Under the pieces are notes generated by a model. The model was not told where the DNA came from. It saw only the letters and a list, made by a program, of their open reading frames with translations, and searched no databases. A program made the position numbers and the translations under genes. From the IMG/VR virus record IMGVR_UViG_3300047089_000186, positions 1 through 22,417 of that record: a stretch of 22,417 bases of DNA; one strand, 5' to 3'. This DNA is from a virus. Within the stretch, counting starts at the first letter, position 1. Each line of letters starts with the position of its first letter. Shown here piece after piece: positions 7,526-15,470 of this stretch.

Positions 7526-8038
7526 TTGCACCGGTACAAGTGCTTCAACGCCCCTATGCAGACCACGGCCGCTATTGCGAAGGTCACCACCGGCACCGCT
7601 GTGAAGACGATGCTGCAGATCAGCACCCCGTCCACCCGGCAGTGCCAGCTGATCTCGTGGGGCTATTCGACCGATGCGGCGCCGGCCACCAGCGGTGTGG
7701 GTGTCGTCGAGCTGATCCAGACCGACGTGGCCGCGACCGTCACCGCGCACAGCGCCTCGGGCGTGCAGCCGCTGGACCCGAACGCGCCGGCGTCGCTGAT
7801 GACGCTGGGGGTCTCGAACACGGGTTTCACGGCCACGGTAGAGGGATCGACGACGGCCGTGCGTACCTTCGACGCCGTCGAGATCGAGGGCGTTTCCGAC
7901 GGTGCGCAGGGCAACTTCTACGTCTACCAGTGGATGCCGGACGAACGGCCGATCGTGGCGCTCAGCAAGTTCCTGCGGGTGCGGGTCACGTTCAGCGCCG
8001 CGGTGAACATGCTGACGTGGGTGTGCTGGGACGAGTGA
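7526..8038 (+). CDS. Distal tail / minor structural protein
   Basis: 170 residues from TTG 7526, chosen because CGGAAGGAGC at 7511-7520 lies at proper spacing and the tape measure stops at 7523; ATG 7556 is an alternative. The open frame continues upstream into the tape measure gene, which is only overlap in a high-GC sequence. The sequence is beta-rich with mixed small residues (STRQCQLISWGYSTDAAP, VVELIQTDVAATVTAHS, FDAVEIEGVSDGAQGNFYVYQWMPDE), suggesting a compact sandwich fold. Its place after the tape measure is that of a distal tail protein, but the sequence does not clearly match the Dit family, and a capping or adhesin-like structural protein is equally possible. Confidence 0.65.
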   Translation: MHRYKCFNAPMQTTAAIAKVTTGTAVKTMLQISTPSTRQCQLISWGYSTDAAPATSGVGVVELIQTDVAATVTAHSASGVQPLDPNAPASLMTLGVSNTGFTATVEGSTTAVRTFDAVEIEGVSDGAQGNFYVYQWMPDERPIVALSKFLRVRVTFSAAVNMLTWVCWDE

Positions 8039-8082
8039 TCCGGCAGGGGGCGCACTGTGTACCGCGGTGAGGAGGTGGGTCG

Positions 8083-10779
8083 ATGTCGGTAGCTGCGCGG
8101 GCTATGGGCTGGATGCGCAGGTCCGCGAACGTCCCGGGCCCGTATGCGGCCAGTGGTGAGCAGAACAGCGGGCAGCCGGTCACCGTCGAGCTGCTCATCG
8201 ACGGCGACTGGACCGACATCACGTCCTCGGTGAGGGTGGGGGCGTCCGGGAACATCGCCATGGCGTACGGGCAGACAGACGAGAACGCCAACATGCAGCC
8301 CTCGAGCTGCACGCTGATGCTGAACAACCGCAACGCCCAGTACAGTCCGCGGAACCCGCTGTCGCTGTTGTACGGGAAGATCGGCCGCAATACGCCGCTA
8401 CGGGTGTCGGTGCCGGACGGCAACGTGAGCAACGTGCGGTTCTGGGGGGAAGTGCCGTCGTGGCCGCAGAACTGGGACACGACGGGCAACGACATCTGGG
8501 TGGAGCTGCAGGCGGCGTCGGTGCTGCGCCGGCTGGGGCAGAACAACCAGGTGCTGCGGTCCACGATGTACCAGGGCTACACCAGTGCCGCACTGGTCAA
8601 TCCGCCGGTGGCGTACTGGCCGCTGGAGGACGGCTCGGGTGCCACGCAGATGGCGTCGGCGATCTCGGGTGGTACGGCGATGACGTTCGTCGGTGCGCCG
8701 ACTCTGTCGACGTACACGGGGTTCGACTGCTCGGATCCGCTGCCGACCCTGACGACGGGGGCTTCGTTCAGCGGGTCGGTGGGGACGTACACCTATACGG
8801 GCTATTCGCAGACGCGGGTGCTGTTGGATTTCCCCGGGGCGGGCTCGCTGGTGGACAAGTCGACGCTGGTGCAGATGAAGGGCACCGGGACCGCGCACAC
8901 GTTCGAGTTGTACTACAACACGGGCGGGGCGATCGGGCTGCGGGCCTTTGACCACGGTGGCACCAGCGTCGGTGACACCGGGCCGATCTCTTTCGCCGTG
9001 GACGGCCGGCAGATGCGGTTCAGTATCGAGCTGACGCAGTCGGGCACTACCATCAGCTACTTCCTGAGCAGGTATGTTCCGCAGGCGGCGGCCGGCGACT
9101 ACAACAGTGGGACGCTGGCCACCGGGCGGACCATGGGCAGTATCCAGCAGGTCAACCTGGCCCCGTCCGCGAACGCGAACGGCCTGTCGGTTGGCCACGT
9201 GACCGTGCAGACGGTGTTCTCCGACATCTTCGACCTGCTGAGCAACATCAACGCGTACAGCGGTGAGACCGCCGATGCGCGGGCGTTCCGGCTGATCACG
9301 CAGGCCGGCGTTGCCGCGGGGGGGGTCGGTGTCGGCGGGGACTCGGTGGCGATGGGTACCCAGCATTCGGGGGCGCTGCTGACGCTACTGCAGGACTGTG
9401 TGGATGCCGACGGCGGGAGCTTGTATGACCGGTGGCTGGGTCTGGGGATCGGCTACCGGGAGCGCACGGCGGTGTACAACGCGAATGTGGCGCTGGTGCT
9501 GGATTATGCGGCGTTCAACCTGGCAGCGGTCCCCAGGCCGGTGGACGATGACCGGTACACCAAGAACGACATCACGATCAGCCGCACGAACGGGTCCAGT
9601 GCCCGGCAGTTCCTGCCGACGGGCACCTTGTCGGTGCTGCCGCCGCCGCTGGGGGTGGGCCAGTACCTGGGCGACAAGACGATCAACGTGCAGAGTGATG
9701 CGACGTTGGCGGACCAGGCCGGGTGGCGGCTGCACGTGGGTACCTTGGACCAGGCCCGCTACCCGGTGATCACGGTGAATCTGGCGCACAGCTCGTTCGC
9801 GTCGAATGCGGCGCTGCGCTCCCAGGTGATCAACACCCGGCCCGGTTCCCGTATCCAGGTGCTGAATCCGCCCGCGCAGACGCAGGCCGATCCGCTGGAT
9901 CTGCTGGTCGTGGGCGGCTCGGAGACTTTGACCCGTTTCGAGCATGTCATCACGTTCACCTGTGTGCCGTTCCAGCCCTACCAGGTGGCGAAGCTGGCGG
10001 ATCCGGTGCTGTCGGTGGCGGACACGGCCGGCAGCACGCTGGCGTTCGCGGCCAGCGCCACCCAGACGGGCCTTTACCTGCTGACTTCCGGGATCCCGGA
10101 CACGCTCACCAACCCACTATGGACGGCGAACGTCACCGACTACCCGTTCGATCTGGAGTTGGCCGGGGAGCGCATCACCGCGTCGTGCCCCGGCAACATG
10201 ATCAACGGGAATCCGTTGTTCGCCACCGGCCTGACCGGCTGGAACGCCGCCGCAAGCACGGTGAGCCTGGACAACACGTTCCAGTACGCGCCGGACTACG
10301 CCTCGGCGCTGGTGGTGCCGGACGGCGTGTCGGCGTCGGGGGGGTTGAACAGCGACCACAGTGCGGTGGGGACCGTGACCGCGGCGAAGACCTACACCGT
10401 GAACTGCTGGGTGTGGTGCCCGGCCGGGTGGAGCGATGTGCGCACCGCGGCGGACTGGTACGACGCCAGCAACGCGTTCCTGTCCTCGTCGCTGGGGTCC
10501 GCCACGGTGGTGTCCTCGAACACGTGGACGCTGCTGAGCCAGGATGTGACGGCGCCGGCGAGCGCGTCGCGTGCGGTGCTGCGGTTCAGGTGGGGCAGTA
10601 CGCCGCCGTCATCGGTCACGTTCTGGATCACGAATGCGACGATGGTGGACGACAGCACCGTGAACAGCACCACTACGCCGCAGCTGGTGACGGTGGTGAG
10701 GTCGGTGAACGGCATCGTCAAGGCGCAGCCCGCCGGCGGCGATGTTCGCCTGTTCACCCCGATGATCCTGGCTCTGTGA
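8083..10779 (+). CDS. Large minor tail protein with LamG-like and carbohydrate-binding-like modules
   Basis: 898 residues from ATG 8083 with GGAGGTGGG at 8071-8079. Residues 1-165 look like a baseplate/tail-hub beta domain (VTVELLIDGDWTDITSSVRVG, LLYGKIGRNTPLRVSV). Around 172-330 lies a LamG/concanavalin-type region starting with VAYWPLEDGSG and holding FELYYNTGGAIGLRAFDHGG. Residues about 350-680 are a long mixed domain. From about 706 (NGNPLFATGLTGWNAAAS) to about 865 (AVLRFRWGSTPPSSVTFWITNATMVDD) a module resembles CBM4/9- or CBM6-like jelly rolls. Such proteins form the tail tip and touch cell-wall polysaccharide, so it is a good candidate for host recognition. Domain names come from motif impression, not a search. 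Confidence 0.8.
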   Translation: MSVAARAMGWMRRSANVPGPYAASGEQNSGQPVTVELLIDGDWTDITSSVRVGASGNIAMAYGQTDENANMQPSSCTLMLNNRNAQYSPRNPLSLLYGKIGRNTPLRVSVPDGNVSNVRFWGEVPSWPQNWDTTGNDIWVELQAASVLRRLGQNNQVLRSTMYQGYTSAALVNPPVAYWPLEDGSGATQMASAISGGTAMTFVGAPTLSTYTGFDCSDPLPTLTTGASFSGSVGTYTYTGYSQTRVLLDFPGAGSLVDKSTLVQMKGTGTAHTFELYYNTGGAIGLRAFDHGGTSVGDTGPISFAVDGRQMRFSIELTQSGTTISYFLSRYVPQAAAGDYNSGTLATGRTMGSIQQVNLAPSANANGLSVGHVTVQTVFSDIFDLLSNINAYSGETADARAFRLITQAGVAAGGVGVGGDSVAMGTQHSGALLTLLQDCVDADGGSLYDRWLGLGIGYRERTAVYNANVALVLDYAAFNLAAVPRPVDDDRYTKNDITISRTNGSSARQFLPTGTLSVLPPPLGVGQYLGDKTINVQSDATLADQAGWRLHVGTLDQARYPVITVNLAHSSFASNAALRSQVINTRPGSRIQVLNPPAQTQADPLDLLVVGGSETLTRFEHVITFTCVPFQPYQVAKLADPVLSVADTAGSTLAFAASATQTGLYLLTSGIPDTLTNPLWTANVTDYPFDLELAGERITASCPGNMINGNPLFATGLTGWNAAASTVSLDNTFQYAPDYASALVVPDGVSASGGLNSDHSAVGTVTAAKTYTVNCWVWCPAGWSDVRTAADWYDASNAFLSSSLGSATVVSSNTWTLLSQDVTAPASASRAVLRFRWGSTPPSSVTFWITNATMVDDSTVNSTTTPQLVTVVRSVNGIVKAQPAGGDVRLFTPMILAL

Positions 10780-10788
10780 GGGGACCCT

Positions 10789-11349
10789 ATGGCGTTCGTC
10801 CCGTTCGTCGCCGGCCAGCGCGTCATCGCGGCCGCGCTCAACGGCAACAGTGTCCAGCTGCTGTCGGCCACGACTCTGACGGCGGCGACCGCGAGCGTGA
10901 ACGTGGCTGTCCCGGTGGGCTACAACCGGCTGCAGGTGTATTTCACCGGAAAGTCCAACGGTGCCACGAATGCCGTGTCCGCGAGAATTACCCTCAATAA
11001 CGATACCGGCGCGAATTATAACTACATTTACACCCAGTCCAACAATGGGACGACGGCGACGGCCGACAATACGGGGCAGACCGCGATCCTGGTCGGGACG
11101 ATGACGGCCGCGACGTCGACGGCCAACTATGCGGGCTCGGGCAGCTTCACCATCGACAACACGGGAAACGGCATCTTCTTCCCCACGATCGTCGGCACGG
11201 CGACGACGTTCGTGACCACGACGAACATGTACAACGGGGTGTACACCTCGCAATGGTTGAGCCTGGCGGATGTCACCAGCATCCAGTTTTCTCTGAGTGT
11301 GGGCAGCTGGGTCACGGGTTCCCAGTTCAGCCTCTACGGGGTGGGATGA
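10789..11349 (+). CDS. Tail-tip / receptor-contact protein, copy A
   Basis: 186 residues from ATG 10789, with GTGAGGGG just upstream overlapping the previous stop region. It is Thr/Ser/Asn/Gly-rich, with alternating strand patterns (NRLQVYFTGKSNGATNAVSARITLNNDTGANYNYIYTQSNNGT...) and ends in SQFSLYGVG. It is homologous along its whole length to the next gene, with segments identical at DNA level. Position after the large minor tail protein suggests a small fibre or adhesin subunit; similar Ser/Thr/Asn-rich beta proteins are frequent at siphophage tail tips. No enzyme motif is visible. Confidence 0.7.
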   Translation: MAFVPFVAGQRVIAAALNGNSVQLLSATTLTAATASVNVAVPVGYNRLQVYFTGKSNGATNAVSARITLNNDTGANYNYIYTQSNNGTTATADNTGQTAILVGTMTAATSTANYAGSGSFTIDNTGNGIFFPTIVGTATTFVTTTNMYNGVYTSQWLSLADVTSIQFSLSVGSWVTGSQFSLYGVG

Positions 11350-11364
11350 GCGGGAGGAGGAGCC

Positions 11365-11925
11365 GTGGCTGATCCGCCGTTCACCGATGGTGACCGGGTC
11401 ACCGGGGCCGAGCTGGGTACCGGTATCCCGACGCTGCTGGTCGCTACGACGCTTACGGCTGCCACGGGCAACGTCATCCTGGCGGTACCGGCCGGCTGGA
11501 ACCGGTTGAAGGCCTATTTCAGCGGCACGTCCACGGGCGCCACTGCGGCTTCGAGCTGCAAGGTGCAATTCAACGGCGACACCGGCGCAAATTACAGTTT
11601 CATCTTCACCCAGTCCAACAATGGGACGACGTCGACGGCCGACAATACGGGGCAGACCGCGATCCAGATTGCGACGATTACCGGTGCGACGTCGACGGCC
11701 AACTATGCGGGGTCGGGCAGCCTGGTCATCGACAACGTGTCGGCCGGCACGTTCTTCCCGGTCGTCGTCTGTACGGCGACGACGTTCGTGACCACGACGA
11801 ACATGTACAACGGGGTGTATTCCGGGCAGTGGTCGTCGTTGGCGGCGATCACGAGCATCAACTTCGTGCTGGGTACCGGGACGTGGAGCATCGGGTCCCA
11901 GTTCAGCCTGTACGGGCTGCTGTGA
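11365..11925 (+). CDS. Tail-tip / receptor-contact protein, copy B
   Basis: 186 residues from GTG 11365 with CGGGAGGAGGAG at 11351-11362. The length equals copy A. Shared blocks include TTLTAAT, TQSNNGTT, ADNTGQTAI, TSTANYAGSGS, TATTFVTTTNMYNGVY and SQFSLYG, while the first 25 residues and several surface loops differ. The pattern of conserved core and variable loops fits duplicated adhesins that diversify in receptor contact. Its TGA overlaps the next gene's GTG, coupling it to the membrane protein downstream. The specific ligand is unknown. Confidence 0.7.
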   Translation: MADPPFTDGDRVTGAELGTGIPTLLVATTLTAATGNVILAVPAGWNRLKAYFSGTSTGATAASSCKVQFNGDTGANYSFIFTQSNNGTTSTADNTGQTAIQIATITGATSTANYAGSGSLVIDNVSAGTFFPVVVCTATTFVTTTNMYNGVYSGQWSSLAAITSINFVLGTGTWSIGSQFSLYGLL

Positions 11926-12320
11926 CCGTGCGCGCGCGGGCGGGTGCGATGGTGCGCGGGCTCGCGCGCCGCCTGCTGGCCGCGGCCGTGCTGCCGGCGG
12001 CGGCCGTGCTGGCGGCCTACGACGTGTATCTGCTGGGGTGGCGGCTGGCGGAGGTGCAGGGCAACCTCGAGGCCCAGATGGTGATCATCACCCCGGCGTT
12101 TGTCGTCTCGCACCTGCTGCGGGCCCGGCAGTCCAGGGTGCAGCACCGGGAGGCGATGGCCGCGCACGAGGACCACGCCGAGCAGCTGGCGGCGCACCGC
12201 GCCGAGACGGCGGCCCTGGCGGAGAAGGTCGGTGAGCTGCATGATTTTCACCTGCACATGAAACTGCCCGACCGAGAGGTCGGCCCCGCTCCTTCCTCCA
12301 AGCACCGGAGCATCCCTTGA
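11922..12320 (+). CDS. Small membrane protein with coiled-coil C-terminus
   Basis: 132 residues from GTG 11922, which overlaps the previous TGA (GTGA); the open frame extends further upstream only as overlap. Residues 17-38 are a strong membrane segment (LLAAAVLPAAAVLAAYDVYLLG), 53-66 a second hydrophobic stretch, then a charged His/Glu/Arg-rich helix (68-110) likely to form a coiled coil. The basic N-terminus and topology fit a holin-like or scaffold membrane protein, but lysis is encoded further on. Its stop overlaps the TTG start of the PLD nuclease, so the two may act together. No family is recognised. Confidence 0.65.
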   Translation: MTVRARAGAMVRGLARRLLAAAVLPAAAVLAAYDVYLLGWRLAEVQGNLEAQMVIITPAFVVSHLLRARQSRVQHREAMAAHEDHAEQLAAHRAETAALAEKVGELHDFHLHMKLPDREVGPAPSSKHRSIP

Positions 12321-12859
12321 GCTCACTTGATCTGACTGTCCTGGACCGTTTCCGGCGCGAGCAGCTCCCGGACGGCTACCTTCCCTTCGTCCGGACGCTG
12401 TATAGCCCGGTGGACGACGTCCACGGGGCGCTGGTGCTGCTGCTGAAGTCGGCTACCAGCAGCGTGGACGTGGCGATGTACGGCTTCGACGATGAGGAGC
12501 TGGCGGGGGTGCTGCTGGAGAAGATGCGCAGCGAGAGCGTGCGGGTCACGCTCACGCTGGATTCCTCCCAGGCCGGGGGCGTCCATGAGCGCAAGCTGCT
12601 GGCCGACGAGGATTTCCCGGCGACCTCGGTGGCGGTCGGCCGAAGCGAGAAGGGCGCGATCATGCACCTCAAGTGCGTGGTCGTGGACCGGAAGATCCGT
12701 ATCAGCGGGTCGACGAACTGGTCCGACGGCGGCGAGCGGAAGCAGGACAACGAGCTGACCGTGATCGCGAACGAGAAGATCGCGGGCGAGGCGGCCGACC
12801 ATATCGGCGAGATCCACGCCCACATGGTCCAGGCCGCGGCGAAGAAGGCGGCGGCCTGA
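12317..12859 (+). CDS. PLD-superfamily nuclease (single HKD, Nuc-like)
   Basis: 180 residues from TTG 12317, sharing four bases with the upstream stop and preceded by GGAG at 12307-12310. It carries one complete HKD signature: His117, Lys119 and Asp124 in MHLKCVVVDRK, followed by GSTNW at 131-135, the form seen in Nuc-type endonucleases that dimerise to build one active site. N-terminal strands (SSVDVAMYGFDDEEL, VRVTLTLDSSQ) fit the fold. No signal peptide is seen, so it probably acts in the cytoplasm on DNA or RNA; lipase activity is unlikely for a single-HKD protein this small. The gene runs into the methyltransferase start (TGATG). Pairing with a methylase is reminiscent of PLD-type restriction enzymes. 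Confidence 0.82.
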   Translation: MSSLDLTVLDRFRREQLPDGYLPFVRTLYSPVDDVHGALVLLLKSATSSVDVAMYGFDDEELAGVLLEKMRSESVRVTLTLDSSQAGGVHERKLLADEDFPATSVAVGRSEKGAIMHLKCVVVDRKIRISGSTNWSDGGERKQDNELTVIANEKIAGEAADHIGEIHAHMVQAAAKKAAA

Positions 12860-13668
12860 TGGTCACGGTGGCCCCGCTCGAAGCCGACGCCCTCGACATC
12901 CCCCTGACCCCACCGCCCGGTGGCGAGGTCCTGTACCGGTCGGACCGGTGCACCCTGGTCTGGGGCGACTGCCGCGACCCGGCCGTGATCGCGTCCGTAC
13001 CTGCCGGGTACGGGCTGCTGTGCACCGACCCTCCCTACGGCGTGAACTACAGGTCCTCGTTCGGGGGGAACTTCACCGTGATCCAAAGCGACGACGGCAG
13101 TGTGGACTGGGCTGCCGTACTCGCCGAGTGGGTCGGCCCGGAAGGCACGACCACTCGCGGCCTCGCGGAAAGCAGGCACGTCTATGTGTTCGGGTACAGC
13201 CCTGATCAACTGCGGGTTCCACTACGCCTTGGCGGTACTGCCGAGCTGATCTGGGACAAGGCCATGACCGGTATGGGCAACCTCTCCCAGCCATGGGGAC
13301 CCGCCCATGAGGTGATCGCCTTCGGGGTCCACGGCAAGCGTGCATCCGGCCGTACCGCCGGAAAGGGCAACCTGTCTGCACGGCTGCGTCAAGGCTCGGT
13401 ACTGCGAGTACTTCGCCCCAATGCTGATGCGGTGATCCGCCATCCCACCGAGAAGCCCGTAGCGCTCATGTCCCAGCTGATCGAATCCAGCACCGTGCGC
13501 GGCGACCTGGTTGTGGACCCGTGCGCCGGGTCGGGCAGCACCCTCGTCGCGGCGATCCTCGAAGGCCGTCGCGGTTTCGGGGTGGAGATCGACCGCAAGT
13601 ACGCCGAGTTGGCCGTGACCCGCATCAAGGCCGCAGGGAAGATCGCCGACCAGATCGAGAGGTGCTGA
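12859..13668 (+). CDS. Site-specific DNA methyltransferase (beta-type, N6-adenine/N4-cytosine)
   Basis: 269 residues from ATG 12859, one base overlap with the nuclease stop; the open frame extends to 12673 only as overlap. Catalytic motif IV is DPPY at 57-60 (LLCTDPPYGVNY), HPTEKP stands at 195-200, and the SAM-binding motif I is DPCAGSGST at 220-228. Motif IV before motif I gives the beta order of N6-adenine or N4-cytosine methylases, and DPPY favours adenine. Target recognition probably lies between residues 65 and 190. It may protect phage DNA from host restriction, or protect against the adjacent PLD nuclease. Its place between tail and lysis genes is unusual. Confidence 0.92.
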   Translation: MVTVAPLEADALDIPLTPPPGGEVLYRSDRCTLVWGDCRDPAVIASVPAGYGLLCTDPPYGVNYRSSFGGNFTVIQSDDGSVDWAAVLAEWVGPEGTTTRGLAESRHVYVFGYSPDQLRVPLRLGGTAELIWDKAMTGMGNLSQPWGPAHEVIAFGVHGKRASGRTAGKGNLSARLRQGSVLRVLRPNADAVIRHPTEKPVALMSQLIESSTVRGDLVVDPCAGSGSTLVAAILEGRRGFGVEIDRKYAELAVTRIKAAGKIADQIERC

Positions 13669-13669
13669 C

Positions 13670-14578
13670 ATGGCCCCTGTTGAGGGTCTCGATTTCGCGT
13701 GGACGAAGCCCAGTCCGGCGCAGGTGAAGGCGGCGGGCGGTCATTGGATCGCCGGGTACTTCAGCACGGACGCGTCCAAGAACCTGAACCACTTCAACAT
13801 CCCCGGCTACCTGTCCGCGGGCATCCCGGTGGTGACGGTCTGGGAGACCACGACGGGCCGCGCCACGCAGGGCCACCAGGCGGGCGTGGATGACGCGCAC
13901 GCCGCGGAGGCGGAGCGGATCGCCGCGGGCCTGCCGTCGTCGCACGTGCATCACTTCGCCGTGGACGAGGACACCTCCTGGTCCTCGGTGGTCGCGTATT
14001 TCGACGGCGCGATCAGCGTGCTGGGCCTGGACCGGGTGGGCTGCTACGGCGGCTATCCGGTGATTGTGGGCGCGCACGGGCGCGGTATCCGGTTCCTGTG
14101 GCAGACCGTCGCCTGGAGCGGTGGTCAGTGGGCTGCGTTCGCGACGATCCGCCAGCCCGGTGGCACGCTTCTGGGTGGTTCGGCGGATGTGGATTTCAGC
14201 GAGGCGCCGGATTTCGGCCAGACCCCGCGACCTGTGACACCTGGTACTACGACTCCTGTGGAGGACACGATGCCCCAGTGGATCAATGGAAGCGTGACGC
14301 CGGGCACGGTGCCGGTGGTGGCGGGGGTTCCGGCCGGTGCGGCGTGGGTGGCGTTCGCGAACCGGACGCTGCACCTGGGTATGGACGAGCCGGGTGTGGT
14401 GGGGGCGAAGGCGTCGGTGCGGGTGGCGGTGCACAAGGGGGGTGCGGACTGGGAGCCGGTGCGGGAGGTGCAGGTGACGGCGAAGGGCGGCACGGTGGGT
14501 CTGGATGTCACGGGCGCGGTGAAGGTCAGCTTGCAGACGGTGTCGGCCGGGGTGTGCTATTCGGTGGAGACGTGGTGA
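13670..14578 (+). CDS. Endolysin, DUF1906 (Rv2525c-like) glycoside-hydrolase-type, with C-terminal binding domain
   Basis: 302 residues from ATG 13670, just after the methylase stop. Residues 1-183 match the DUF1906/Rv2525c-like glycoside hydrolase fold: LDFAWTKPSPAQVKAAGGHWIAGYFS, AGIPVVTVWET, VHHFAVDEDTSW, VGCYGGYPV and the late DVDF. Asp8, Asp99/Glu100 and Asp173/Asp175 are plausible active-site acids. A Pro/Thr linker (186-199) leads to a beta-rich 100-residue domain that likely binds the cell wall. No signal peptide is present, so release should need a holin. Such enzymes cleave peptidoglycan at host lysis. A tail-associated use is a weaker alternative. Confidence 0.85.
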   Translation: MAPVEGLDFAWTKPSPAQVKAAGGHWIAGYFSTDASKNLNHFNIPGYLSAGIPVVTVWETTTGRATQGHQAGVDDAHAAEAERIAAGLPSSHVHHFAVDEDTSWSSVVAYFDGAISVLGLDRVGCYGGYPVIVGAHGRGIRFLWQTVAWSGGQWAAFATIRQPGGTLLGGSADVDFSEAPDFGQTPRPVTPGTTTPVEDTMPQWINGSVTPGTVPVVAGVPAGAAWVAFANRTLHLGMDEPGVVGAKASVRVAVHKGGADWEPVREVQVTAKGGTVGLDVTGAVKVSLQTVSAGVCYSVETW

Positions 14579-14889
14579 GTCCGCCGCCGGCCGCCGGCGG
14601 CGGCCCGCCGCGGGCGGCGTCGCCGTCGGACGAGGTGCGGCGCACGGTGCGCACGGTGGTGCAGTGCGCGGTGGGGCTGGCGGCGGCGATGCCGTGGCTG
14701 GTGGCCGTGTCGGGGATGTCGGCGGCGGCGCCGATGGCGGCTACCGCGCTGGCGGTGTCGGCGGCGGTGACGCGGGTGATGGCGCTGCCGCAGGTGGACG
14801 CCCTGCTGCCGGGGTGGCTGCGTAAGGGTGGCGCGGGGAGTGTCTCGGTGGCGCCTGCGGTGCCGCCGCCGGGGTCGGCGGCACACTGA
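14575..14889 (+). CDS. Putative holin (two-TM small membrane protein)
   Basis: 104 residues from GTG 14575, overlapping the endolysin TGA as GTGA. A Pro/Ala/Gly-rich N-terminus is followed by RRTVRTVVQCAVGLAAAMPWLVAVSG (TM1, about 26-47) and a second hydrophobic stretch 50-70, then a short Pro-rich tail. Two membrane segments, small size and immediate position after the endolysin are the usual holin criteria. It would form the inner membrane lesion that lets the signal-less endolysin reach the wall. Family not recognised; one of several holin candidates here. Confidence 0.65.
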   Translation: MSPPPAAGGGPPRAASPSDEVRRTVRTVVQCAVGLAAAMPWLVAVSGMSAAAPMAATALAVSAAVTRVMALPQVDALLPGWLRKGGAGSVSVAPAVPPPGSAAH

Positions 14890-14908
14890 GCACGGAGGGG
14901 GTGGGGGT

Positions 14909-15253
14909 GTGGCGTGGGTGTACGGGATCGATCCGGCGCAGGGCGGTGCGGTGGCCGTCCTGGTGGTGGTGGTGGTGTTGATCCTGATGGGTCTGCTGGT
15001 GCCACGGCGCACGATGGTGGACCGGGTGGCGGACAAGCTGGCGCAGATCCGGGATCTGACGGCGGAGCGTGACGCTTGGAAGGCGGCGCACCGGGTGTCG
15101 GAGGAGGCGCGGGGGTTAGCGCAGGACCAGGTGCGGCAGCTACTGGAGGTGACGCGGACTACGGATCGGGTGCTGACGGCGATTTCCTCGCCGCAGGCCG
15201 GCCAGGGGGTGAGTGTGCGTGCAGTGGATCCGTCGGGGACGCCGGCGCCTTAG
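14909..15253 (+). CDS. Membrane-anchored coiled-coil protein of the lysis cassette
   Basis: 114 residues from GTG 14909, preceded by the purine-rich GGAGGGGGTGGGGG from 14894. One strong membrane segment lies at 13-32 (GAVAVLVVVVVLILMGLLVP), followed by a charged helix 36-90 (DRVADKLAQIRDLTAERDAWKAAHRVSEEARGL) of coiled-coil type and a Gly/Pro-rich end. This topology resembles single-TM lysis accessory proteins or antiholins of actinophages. Whether the coiled coil faces in or out is not determined; positive residues (PRRTMVDR) right after the segment suggest a cytoplasmic C-terminus. Confidence 0.65.
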   Translation: MAWVYGIDPAQGGAVAVLVVVVVLILMGLLVPRRTMVDRVADKLAQIRDLTAERDAWKAAHRVSEEARGLAQDQVRQLLEVTRTTDRVLTAISSPQAGQGVSVRAVDPSGTPAP

Positions 15254-15266
15254 GGAGGTGTCGTTA

Positions 15267-15470
15267 GTGAAGTCGGATGAGTCGCCGGGGTTGCGGCAGG
15301 CGCGGGAGGCGTCGCGGCGGGCCAAGTCGGCGCGTACCGAGCAGGAGGAGCTGGGGCCGGTGGTGACGCGGGCGGTGGAGCGTCAGCGGTGGCATCAGGA
15401 TCGGAACCATTTCGCGGATGCTGTGGCGGCGGCGCTGAGTGTGCGGCATGGCGAGGGGAGGCATTCGTGA
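15267..15470 (+). CDS. Small basic helical phage protein
   Basis: 67 residues from GTG 15267 with AGGGAGGTG at 15252-15260; the upstream extension to 15213 overlaps the preceding gene and is not needed. It is highly charged, with an Arg/Ala helix (GLRQAREASRRAKSAR) and a conserved-looking VVTRAVERQRWHQDRNHFADAV core that I associate with short proteins behind actinophage endolysins. There is no membrane segment. Function unknown. Confidence 0.6.
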   Translation: MKSDESPGLRQAREASRRAKSARTEQEELGPVVTRAVERQRWHQDRNHFADAVAAALSVRHGEGRHS

